Shown: in pieces, positions 50,801 to 62,800 of the stretch
Layout of the letters: every line of letters begins with the position of its first letter
Position numbering within the stretch: position 1 is the first letter of the stretch
Source: Papio anubis
Taxonomy: Eukaryota; Chordata; Mammalia; Primates; Cercopithecidae
Direction: 5' to 3'
Assembly (NCBI RefSeq): GCF_008728515.1
Contig: NC_044995.1
Location: 43,501,576-43,565,575, forward strand
Length of the DNA: 64,000 bases
Position numbers and translations under genes: made by a program
The notes under the pieces: generated by a model
Database searches by the model: none
What the model was told of the DNA's origin: nothing
The model's input: the letters and a program-made list of their open reading frames with translations, nothing else

Positions 50801-53800
50801 CCACCATGCCCAGCTAAGTTTTTAAAATTTTTAGTAGAGATGGGGTCTTGCTATGTTGCCCAGACTGGTCTCGAACTCTGGGCTGAAATGATCCTCCCAT
50901 CTCGGCGTCACAAAGTGCTCAGATTACAGACATGAGCCACTATGCCTGGCCCATATTACAGTTTTCTTCATCACTAAGATGTGTGTGCGTTTTAGGCTGA
51001 TTTTGAAACCAAACTTAGGTCCCTAGTGAAGTGGCCTTGCTGGGTCTCTGGAGGGGAGTTATTCAGACAATTCCTGGATGCTGCCCACTGTTCCCCTCCA
51101 CTCCTCCTTTCCCTGCAGATATTGATGAATGCTCCACACACTCGGGCATCTGTGGCCCTGGCACCTGCTACAATACCCTGGGAAACTACACCTGTGTCTG
51201 CCCTGCAGAATACCTCCAAGTCAATGGTGGCAACAACTGCATGGGTAAGAAGCATGATGACCTAGGGAAATGGAAATCACAGAAGCAGCACCTGGGCATG
51301 GGAGGAACTGCTGGGAGCCTTCAAGCCTATGGACAGGGAGGATAAGCATATATGATGTCCTGATATGTGGCAGCAAACAAAACCGCAGGATTCAGGAGCC
51401 CGGAGCTGCCATGAACAGTTGCTCAGGTTGTGCACTGCTCAAAAAAGGCTGAAAAAAATGAATAGATCCCCCAAGTGTGTTGGGGGAGAGACATCAAGCC
51501 AATCAAGCCAGGCAGTAATCCCCCTTTTTTTTTTTTTTTGAGATAGAGTCTCGCTGTGTTGCGCCGGCTGGAGTACAGTGGCACAATCTCGGCTCACTAC
51601 AACCTCTACCTCTGAGGTTCAAGCAATTCTCCTGCCTCAGCCTCCCAAGTAACTGGGATTACAGGCGTGTGCCACTACACCCAGCTAGTTTTTGTATTTT
51701 TAGCAGAGACAGGGTTTCGCCATGTTGGCCAGGCTGGTCTCGAACTCCTGACCTCAAGTGATCTGCCCGCCTCAGCCTCCCAAAGTTCTGGGATTACAGG
51801 TGTGAGCCACTGTGGCTGGCCAAGCCAGTAATCTTCAAATGAATGAGTTAACGAGTTCCCATCTCTTTGGCTCCCTCTTCCACTGATTTAGGTGACCCTT
51901 ACCCACATTCTTCTCCTTTATGCCAACTACAGATATGAGGAAGAGTGTCTGCTTCCGGCACTATAACGGCACATGTCAAAATGAGCTGGCCTTCAACGTG
52001 ACCCGAAAAATGTGTTGCTGCTCCTACAACATTGGCCAGGCCTGGAATAGACCCTGTGAGGCCTGCCCCACTCCCACCAGCCGTGAGTAACCCTCCTCAA
52101 CCTTCTTCCCAGCCTGGCCCCTCGTAGCATAATGGTTAAGGAAACACAGTGCCCTTAGGGCTCTTAGATTAATTCTCCTTGTTCTGATGAGAGCCAGAGA
52201 GTTGAAGTTCTGTCCCCCTATTAGTCCATTCTCATACTGCTGCGAAGAAATCCTGGATACTGGGTAATTTATAAAGAAAAAGAGGTTTGGCTGGGCGTGG
52301 TGGCTCACGCCTGTAATCCCAACAGTTTGGGAGGCCAAGGCGTGTGGATCGCTCGAGGTCAGACATTCAAGACCAGCCTGGCCAACATGGTGAAAACCTG
52401 TCTCTACTAAAAATACAAAAAAAAAATTATCTGGGCGTAGTGATGCAGGCCCATAATCCCCGCTACTCGGGAGGCTGAGGCAAGAGAATTGCTTGAGGCC
52501 GGGCGCGGTGGCTCAAGCCTGTAATCCCAGCACTTTGGGAGGCTGAGACGGGCGGATCACAAGGTCAGGAGATCGAGACCATCCTGGCGAACATGGTGAA
52601 ACACCGTCTCTACTAAAAATACATAAAAAACTAGCCGGGCGAGGTGGCGGGCGCCTGTAGTCCCAGCTACTCAGGAGGCTGAGGCAGGAGAATGGAGTAA
52701 ACCCGGGAGGCGGGGCTTGCAGTGAGCTGAGATCCGGCCACTGCACTCCAGCCTGGGCTACAGAGCGAGACTCCGTCTCAAAAAAAAAAAAAAAAAAAAA
52801 AGAGAATTGCTTGAACCTGGGAGGTGGGGATTGCAGTGAGCCGCTATCACACCAGTGCACTCCAGCCTGGGTGACAGAGCAAGACACTATCTCAGAACAG
52901 AAAAAAAAAAAAAAAAAAAAGGAGGTTTAAAGGACTCACAGTTCCACATGGCTGGGAAGGCCTCACAATCATGGCAGAAGGTGAAGGAAGAGCAAAAGCC
53001 CGTCTTACATGGTGGCAGGCAAGAGAGAGCATGTGCAGGGGAACTGCCCTTTATAAAACTATCAGATCTCACGAGACTCATTCACTATCACGAGAATAAC
53101 ACGGGAAAGACCCGCCCCCATGACTCAATTACCTCCCACCGGGTCCCTCCCATGACATGTGGGGATATGGGAGCTACAGTTCAAGTTGAGATTTAGGTAG
53201 GGACGCAGCCACACTGTGTCAGTTCCCATGTATAGAAGGCAATACTTTAAAGTGAGCAAGGTAGCTTTTCTTCCATTTTGCAGATTTTGAGAATTCAGGA
53301 TGGATCAATGGAGTTTTCATGGGTAGGGAAGGCCCTTGATGATTCACAGGAGTAGCTGGGGGTGGGATATGGTGGGAGGGGGTCGGTAAATGTCCCAGGC
53401 TGGGGAGGAAAGCACAGCTGGTTAGAGAGACCATAGACCTCCTGGGCTGGGGAAGGGGCAGACCTGGAGAAACTCAGAGCCAGGATTGGGACCCTGATGG
53501 GAACATCGGTCAGGATGAGGGAAGGTGTTCTAGGCAGGCGCACAACAGGAGCCAAGGCCTGGAGGCAGGACTGAACAGAGTGTATTGACAATAGGAATGA
53601 GTCCTGTCGGAATGATCTAGCAGCCAGCCCAGGCACCAGGAAGAGCTGCAGGAATGGGGCAGTGATGGGAAGGGGGCTTCTAGGGGTTTATTCATTTCCG
53701 TATTCATTTCCCAGAGCTGCTGCAAAACATTACTGCAAACTAGGTGGCTTTAAAAACCAGACATTGTGGCTCATGCCTGTAATTCCAGCTACTTGGGAGG

Positions 53801-56800
53801 CTAAGGTGGGAGGGTCACCTGAGCCTGAGAGGTTGAGGCTGCAGTGAGCCGTGATTGCACCGGTGCACTCCAGCCTGGGTGACAGAGTGAGACTTTGTCT
53901 CAAAAAAATTAAATTAAATTAAATTAAATAAGTGGAAGGAGGGAAAGGGTGGGGAGAGCAAAAAAAGTTCAAGGTAGCCAGTTGAGAGCTGGGCTCCAGG
54001 GATGAGGTGTCCCCTCCAGATGGGGAGCAGGTTGGGGTCAGGCCTGCAGCCGCAGACTCAACTTTGTTCCCCTTTGCGCAGCTGACTACCAGATTCTATG
54101 CGGAAACCAGGCCCCGGGATTCCTCATTGACATCCACACGCGGAAGCCCCTTGGTGAGTGAGCAGTTCCTGCTCCATCCCTGGGCACCCATCCACCTGGG
54201 TCTGCTTCTTCCCACCCCTCCCCTCCCCTATAGCTCTTTTCCTTACATCCATTCCTCCATCCTCCCCTCTTCCTCCTCCCACACACCTCCAACTCCCCAG
54301 GAATCCTGCCCTCAAAAACATCTTTTTTTTTTTTTTTTTTTTTAAAGAATGACACTTTAAAATTTTTATTAAACCATTATCCATTTTTTAAAATGATGGT
54401 TAAATATATGCAACATAAAATTTACCTTTCCAGCCATGCGCGGTGGCTCATGCCTGTAATCCCAGCACTTTGGGAGGCCGAGGTGGGTGGATCAGGAGTT
54501 CGAGACCAGCCTAGCCAACATGGTGAAACTGTCTCTACTCAAAATACAGAAATTAGCTGGCGTGGTGGTGCGTGCCTGTAATCCCAGCTATTCGGGAGGC
54601 CGAGGCATGAGACTCACTTGAACCCGGGAGGCAAAGGCTGCAGTGAGCCGAGATCTGCTGCACTCCAGCCTGAGGGATAGAGTGAGACTTTTTTTTTTGG
54701 TCTCCAGAAAAATACCATTTGAACCATTTTCAAGTGCACAGTTCAGTGGCATTAAGTACATTTGCATTGTTTTGCAACTATCACCATCGTCATCTCCAGA
54801 ACTTTCTCATTTCCTCCCACTGAAACTCTGTCCCCATGAAACTCTCACTCCCCATTCCCCTCAGTCCCTGGAACCCACCATTCTCCTTCCTGACTCTGAA
54901 TCTAACAGTTCTAGGGACTCCCTGTGAGTGGAACCACAGGATCTGTCCTTTTGTGTCAGGCTTATTTCACTGAGCATGATGTCCTCAAGGTGCATCTGTG
55001 TTGCAGTTTGTGTCAAATTGCTCCCCGCCCCTTTTTTTTTTTTTTTTTTTGAGATGGAGTTTTGCTCTTGTTGCCCAGGCTGGAGTGCAATGGCACGATC
55101 TCAACTCACTGCAACCTCCACCTCCTGGGTTCAGGCGATTCTCCTGCCTCAGCCTACTGAGTAGCTGAGATTACAGGCACCTGCTACCATGCCTGGCTAA
55201 TTTTTGTATTGTAATAGAGGCAGGGTTTCACCATGTTGGTCAGGCTGGTCTCGAACTCCTGACCTCAGGTGATCCACCCACTTCAGCCTCCCAAAGTGCT
55301 GGGATTACAGGTGTGAGCCACTGCGCCTGGCCAGAATGCTCCCTTTTTAAGTTTAACAAGGTATTGCATAATTTAACACCTGCATGCCAAATTTCAACCA
55401 TGCAGTGTTTAACTGATAAGCCCATTTTCATTTGTTTTAATCCTCTGAATATATTCTTTTATTTATTTATTTATTTATTTTTATTTTATTTTATTTTTTT
55501 TGAGATAGAGTCTTGCTCTGTCGCCCAGACTGGAGTGCAGTGGCTGGATCTCAGCTCACTGCAAGCTCCGCCTCCTGGGTTCACGCCATTCTCCTGCCTC
55601 AGCCTCCCGAGTAGCTGGGACTACAGGCGCCTGCCACCTCGCCCGGCTAGTTTTTTGTATTTTTTTTTTAGTAGAGACGGAGTTTCACCGGGTTAGCCAG
55701 GATGGTCTCGATCTCCTGACCTTGTGATCCGCCCATCTCGGCCTCCCAAAGTGCTGGGATTACAGGCTTGAGCCACCGCGCCCGGCCTTATTCTTATTTT
55801 TAAAAAAATTCAAACCATGGCAAATAAAACTCACTTCTCCAGTCGTCACCTCAACTCTGTCTCTTTTATCCCTCTCTGGACATTCTTATGCTTTACAGCT
55901 GGAATATTTCTTTCTAGTTTTTTCTTCCTTCATTACATAATAGGTCTCCCACTGAAAATATATGATGTTGGTTTCTGGGGCATTTTACATAAATTATGTA
56001 ATGCTTGACATGTTGGTTACAACTTGCTTTTTTCATCCAAATTGTGTCTTGAGGAACTGGCCAGGTTACTATCTGCCATGCAGCCTCTCTCTTTGCCCTG
56101 CCTAGAAGTGTTTCATGGTGCAGATACATCCCAGGTCCCCCACTGATGGGAACTTAGGTTGTTTCCAGTCCCCTACTGATGGACACTTAGGTTGTGTCAG
56201 ATCCCCTTTTGATGGATACTTGGGTTGTTTCCAGTCCCCTATTGATAGATAGGTGGATTGTTTCCAGTCCCCTATGGATGGACACTTATATTGTTTATAA
56301 CAATTTTATTGAGATATAATTCACATACCACACACTTCACCCATTTAAAGTGTCCTATTTAGTGGTTTTGAATACATTCACAGAGTTATGCACCCATCAC
56401 CTCAATCTAAGTTTAGAACTCGTTTTCATCACACAAAAATAACATTTTCATCACAGTCCCCCACTGATGGACGTTTAGTTTGTTTCCAGTCCCCACTTGA
56501 TGGATATTTAGGTTATTTCCAGTCCCCTATTGGTGGGCACCTAGGTTGTTCCCAGTCCTCCATTGATGGACACTTAGGTTGTTTCCTGTCCCCTACTGAT
56601 GTACACTTAGATTGTTTTCAGTCCCCCATTGATGGACACTTAGGTTCTTTCAAGTCCCCTTTTGATGGACACTTAGGCTGTTTCAGATCCCCTTTTGATG
56701 GACACTTGGGTTGTTTCCAGTCCCCTATTGATAGATAGGTAGATTGTTTCCAGTCCCCTATGGATGGACACTTATATTGTTTATAACAATTTTATTGAGA

Positions 56801-59800
56801 TATAATTGACATACCACACACTTCACCCATTTAAAGTGTCCAATTTAGTGGTTTTGAATACATTCACAGAGTTATGCAACCATCACCTCAATCTAAGTTT
56901 AGAACTCATTTTCTTTTTTTTTTTTTTTTTGAGACGGAGTCTTGCTCTGTCACCCAGGCTGGAGTGCAGTGGCCGGATCTCAGCTCACTGCAAGCTCCGC
57001 CTCTCGGGTTCACGCCATTCTCCTGCCTCAGCCTCCCGAGTAGCTGGGACTACAGGCACCCGCCACCTTGCCCGGCTGGTTTTTTGTATTTTTTAGTAGA
57101 GACGGGGTTTCACCAGGTTAGCCAGGGTGGTCTCGATCTCCTGACCTCGTGATCTGCCCGTCTCGGCCTCCCAAAGTGCTGGGATTACAGGCTTGAGCCA
57201 CTGCGCCTGGCCTAGAACTCATTTTCATCACACAAAAATAACATTTTCATCACAGTCCCCCATTGATGAACACTTAGTTTACTTCCAGTCCCCCATTGAT
57301 GGATATTTAGGTTGTTTCCAGTCCCCTATTAATGGACACTTAGGTTGTTTCCAGTCCCCCACTGATGGACACGTAGATTGTTTTCAGTCCCCCACTGATG
57401 GACACATGTTCTTTCAAGTCCCCTTTTGATGGACACTTAGGTTGTTTCCAGTCCCCTACTGATAGACATTTACATTGTTTATATATAACAGCTTTATTGA
57501 GATATAATTCACATACCACACACTTCACCCATTTAAAGTGTCCTATTCAGTGGTTTTGAGTACATTCACAGTGTTACACAACCATCACCTCAATCTAAGT
57601 TTAAAACATTTTCATCACACAAAAGTAAACCCTATGCCTATTAGCAGTCACTCCCTTTACCCCCTCCCTTCTGCCCCTGGCAACCATAAATCGACTTTCT
57701 GTCTCTATTGATTTGCTATTTCTGGACATTTCCTTTAAATGGAGTCATGCAATATTGTTCCTGTGTGTCTGGCTTCTCTTAGAAGAATTATTTTAGGTTT
57801 CAACCACGTTGTCACATGTTACAGGGCTTTATTCCTTAATAAGGCTGAAGAATATTCCATGGTACAGACATCCCATATTTTGCTCTGCATTCATCAATTG
57901 ATGTTTCCAGTTTCTTGCTAAATAGCATCTCATACCGCTATCCTGCTTATGCTTAAGGCCGTTTCTTTCCAGCAAGGTTGCTGGGTCACAGGAAATGTGC
58001 ATTTTTAGTTTAGAAAAACACACACTCGCTCTCTGCTCTTGTCTTTCCTCCCACATCCTGATCTCTTTCTGGTGTGAGTGGATGTATTTTGGCCACAGCA
58101 AGATTTTTCTAAGTGTGTGCTGATTTGTGGCCACAACATCCTCAACCAGATTGCAGGGCTAGTGGGTCCCTTCGCTTAGGGTCACTGGAAGTCCCAGGGG
58201 GCTGGGCTGCCCCTAATGGCAGATGCCCTCTGCAGACATTGATGAGTGTGGGGAGATCCCCGCCATCTGTGCCAGTGGTGTCTGCATCAACCAGATTGGG
58301 AGCTTCCGCTGCGAGTGCCCCACAGGCTTCAACTACAACAGCATCCTGCTGGCTTGTGAAGGTGCCACCTCTCCCTGTTCCCAGCCCTGGGATCTGGGTG
58401 GGATGCATGTCTGACACTGTGCAATCTGGGCAAGTAACTAAAACTCTGTAAGCTTCCATTTCCGCATGGAAATGGAATAATGGCTAACACCTTTCCAAGG
58501 GCCTCCATCTCATATAACCACCCTCACTCCAGCTCTGGCTGCTTCCAGAGAGACCACCTGTTCCGAAGCATTGGACTGGGTTTCAGGTTTGATTCTGTCA
58601 GGATAGGCTTCTCTGTCACCCCCACCTCATTTGCTGTATTTGCCCAGATGTCGATGAGTGTGGCAGCAGGGAGAGTCCCTGCCAGCAGAATGCCGACTGC
58701 ATCAACATCCCCGGCAGCTACCTCTGCGAGTGCACCCGAGGGTACAAACTGTCGCCAGGCGGGGCTTGTGTGGGTGAGCAGGGTCTCTGGGAGGAGGTGA
58801 GGGAGCTGGGCTCTGTTGCCCATGGGGACTTAGATGGGGTATGGCTCTGTCCAGGTCTTTCTCCTTATCTATACTATTAGAGGGATCGGGGATGTATTGA
58901 GAGTGTCTGTTAATAGGATGTGATGGAAGTGAGAGCTCAGGTCAATGCTGAGAGCCTGACGCCCCTGGTGGAAGTTTGAGCGGGGAACTTCAAGGCAGGC
59001 TCTGGCTTCTCCATTGCAGTAGGGAGAGCTCAGGCAAACACTGTGTGGTAGGGGCCCTGGGGACACCATGCTGTCTGCACCCGCAGGACGGAATGAGTGT
59101 CGGGAGATCCCGAATGTCTGTAGCCATGGCGACTGCATGGACACAGAAGGCAGCTACATGTGTCTGTGTCACCGTGGATTCCAGGCCTCTGCAGACCACA
59201 CCCTGTGCAGGGGTGAGACCCTCATCTTTCCCCTCCTTTCAAGTCAGGCTGCCGGGGGTCTACATCTCCTCTGGGATGGAAGTGGTGTTTCTGTCCATCC
59301 TAGTTCACAGACAGATCCAAGTTTGGGTCCTGACATTAAGATCTTGGGTAAATGGCTGATGTGCCTCCCTGTGCCTCAATTTTCCCATTTGTAAAATGGG
59401 GGTGATAGATCACACCAGGAGTACTTCCCAGCCATCACCCCCAGGGGTCACTGTCCAGTCATCTAGGCAGGGCTGGGTGCAGGGGAGGACCACTAGGTCC
59501 AGCTGGCCTCTCACTCCCTAAGTCCCCCAATGCCCTGGGTGAGCTGGGCTGGGCTCTCGAGCTTTGCTTCTGCAGACATTGATGAGTGTGACCAGCAGCC
59601 TTGTGGAAATGGGACCTGCAAGAACATCATCGGCTCCTACAACTGCCTCTGCTTCTCTGGCTTTGTGGTGACACACAATGGGGATTGTGTGGGTGAGTCC
59701 GCTCAGTTGGCAGGCTGGCCACAAAGTAGGTTCTCAGAATCTAAGGAAGTAAATCTAGAAATTGACCACAGAAAGATGCCCAGAAAGTCCCCAAATATTT

Positions 59801-62800
59801 AGAAATTAAATAACATACTCCTAAATAATCCACAAGTCAAATAAATCATAAGGAAAATTAGAAAATATTTTGAAGTAAAAGAAAATGAAAATGAAAGCAT
59901 AACATATAAAAATACATAGAATGCAGCTAAGGGAGCACTTAGAGGCAAATTCATAGCATTACATGGTTATATTAGAAAATATCAGCAACTACCTCATAAG
60001 GTAGGTGGAAGGTTAATATACACAGTCTATACATGAGTGCTCAAGTTGAAGCCAATGCTATCAACTCAACTCAGTTGCAGACAGAAGTACAAGGAAGCCT
60101 TGATCCCTTCAAGTTTTGTGGGTGACCCGGCCTGCCTATCTCCCCTCTACAGATTTTGATGAGTGTACTACCCTGGTGGGGCAGGTGTGCCTATTTGGCC
60201 ATTGCCTCAACACAGCTGGTTCCTTCCACTGCCTCTGCCAGGATGGCTTTGAGCTCACAACTGATGGGAAGAATTGTGTGGGTGAGTCTGCCTATGGTGC
60301 TTGGAGGCATCTCAACCAGCCCCTGCTCCATGTACACCACAGTTTGGTACTTCTGGGTGAGCATAGATCCATTTACTACCCAAGCATTTATTTTAAGGTT
60401 TAAAAAAATAATACCCAGCACATTGGGAGGCTGAGGTGGAAGGATTGCTTGAGGCCAGGAGTTTGAGACTAGCCTGGGCAACATAGTGAGCCCTTGTCTC
60501 TACAAAGAAATTAAAATTAGCCAGGAGTGGTGGCTATTGCCTGTAGTCCCACCTACTCAGGAGGCTGGGGCAGGAGAATCACTTGAGCCCAGGAGTTTGA
60601 GGCTGCAGTGAGCTATGATCACACCACTGCACTCCAGCCTGGGCAACAGGGAAAGATCCTATCTCAAAATAAATAAATTAATTAAATAATTATAAAACCA
60701 GTACATCAAACCTATGTTTTTATGTATGGGATTTGAGGTGTGGGGTGAGGCTGTCTTGAAAATGTAAGTTTCCAGAAGCAAAGAATAGTAGAAGCTCTAA
60801 ATGGTTACCATGGAAGGAATCTGCTGGTGGTGCCAGATTAGGAATCTTGCTACCTCTTCCCACTGGACACCATCTGGCCCCACCTATAACCCCACGAGAG
60901 TCAGATAATCCTTCCCCAGCTGTCCCTGTGGTCCTGAGTCTCAGCCCTTGCCCTGGAGCCAGAATTGCCACTGCGAGGGCTTGTCCTGGGGCCCTCGGTG
61001 ATCACACAGTAATTGCAGGTGTGGGTCCCAGTCCCAGGTGAGCCCCCTGCATCCTGGCTGGCACAAGGACCCTTCTTTCCTTTTTTCACAGACACCAATG
61101 AGTGCCTCAGCCTCGCAGGAACCTGCCTACCAGGCACCTGCCAGAACCTCGAGGGCTCCTTCCGTTGCATCTGTCCCCCTGGCTTCCAGGTGCAGAGTGA
61201 CCACTGCATTGGTGAGTGTCCAGCCCCAACTCCCATTTTTGGGACCAGGGAGTGCCTCTCTTTCTCCATCCATCAAATGGGAATACCAGCTAGGGTTGTG
61301 ATGAAGGTGGAGATGTACTTAACGCAGAGTCAAACACAGCTTCATAAACTATTATTGTCATTCTGATTGTTTCTGGACTTTGCGCTCAGGATTTTGTCTC
61401 TGGTGCCCACAGGCTTCCTCATGAATCCTATAAATTGACATGGGTGTGGGGGTCTCACCGTTTCTCAGTGCACCCAAATGTAGAGCTCCTCACTTGCTAA
61501 CTGGTGATCAAGGACCAGTCTGGCCTAAGCTTCACTGTTGTAATCACCTATAGAGATGATTTCATGCAGTCTGGACTAACCAGTCTGGCCTGATCTCCTT
61601 TGGTCCATTTATCCACTTGGGCTAGCCTCAGAGAGTGTGGGCTAACCTGGACCAACCTGGGATGAGCAGATGAGCTACCTTGTTCACTGTAATCTAACCT
61701 GGACCAGTCTGGCCTGAGCAGATAGGCTAGCCTGGGCTAACCTGAACCAGTCTGGCCTGAACTTCTCTGATCTGGGCTTCCATCTGGGCTAGCCTTGTAT
61801 AATCTGACCCAGTCTGGCCGGTCTCTTCTAATCTATTCTTTTTTTTTTTTTTTGAGACAGAGTCTCACTCTCAGCTCACCGCTGTAACCTCCACCTCCTG
61901 GGTGCAAGCGATTCTCCTGCCTCAGCCTCCCGAGTAGCTGGGATTACAGGCGCTCATCACCACACCTGGCTAATTTTTGTATTTTTAGTAGAAACGGGGT
62001 TTCATCATGATGGCCAGGCTGGTCTCAAACTCCTGACCTCAAGCGATCCTCCCACCTTAGCCTCCCAAAGTGCTGGGAATACAGGCATGAGTCACCACGC
62101 CCAGCCTATTCTGATCTATTTGGGCTAGCTTAATACAACATGGGCTAACCCCATCCAGTGTAGGGTAAATACATCCAGTCTCAGTTAGCTTTGTGCAATT
62201 TTATTTTTTTTAAGGTTTTAAAATTTTTTTCTATTTTTTCTTATTTTAATCTCAACAGTTATGGGGGAACAGGTGGCTTTTGCTTACATAGATAAGTTCT
62301 TCAGTGGTAATTTCTGAGATTTTGGTGCACCTGTCATCTGAGTAGTATACAATGTACCCAGTATGTAGTCTTTTATCCCTCACCCCCATCCCATCTTTCC
62401 CTGGAAGTCCCCAAAGTCCTTTATGTCATTATTATGCCTTTGCATCCTCATAGATTAGCTCCCACTTGTAAGTGAGAACATACGATATTTGATTTTCCAT
62501 TCCTGAGTTACTTCACTTAGAATAATGGCCTCTAGCCCCATCCAAGGTGCTGCAGAGGACATTATTTTGTCTTTTTTTTTTTTTTTTTTTTTTTTTTGAT
62601 GGAGTCTCGCTCTGTCACCCAGGCTGGAGTGCAGTGGCACGATCTCTGCTCACTGCAATATCCACCTCCCGGGTTCAAGCGATTCTTCTGCCTCACCCTT
62701 CTGGTAGCTGGGATTACAGGTACGCACCACCACAACGCCCGGCTAAATTTGGCATTTTCAGTAGAAAAGGAGGTTTCGCCATGTTGGCCAGGCTGGTCTC

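Noticed and set aside
52118..52200. tRNA gene
   Set aside because: Only a tRNA-like head resembling MIR is present; there is no full cloverleaf.
56388..56738. 116-residue ORF with 11-residue repeats
   Set aside because: It is the translation of a 33-bp intronic tandem repeat derived from L1.
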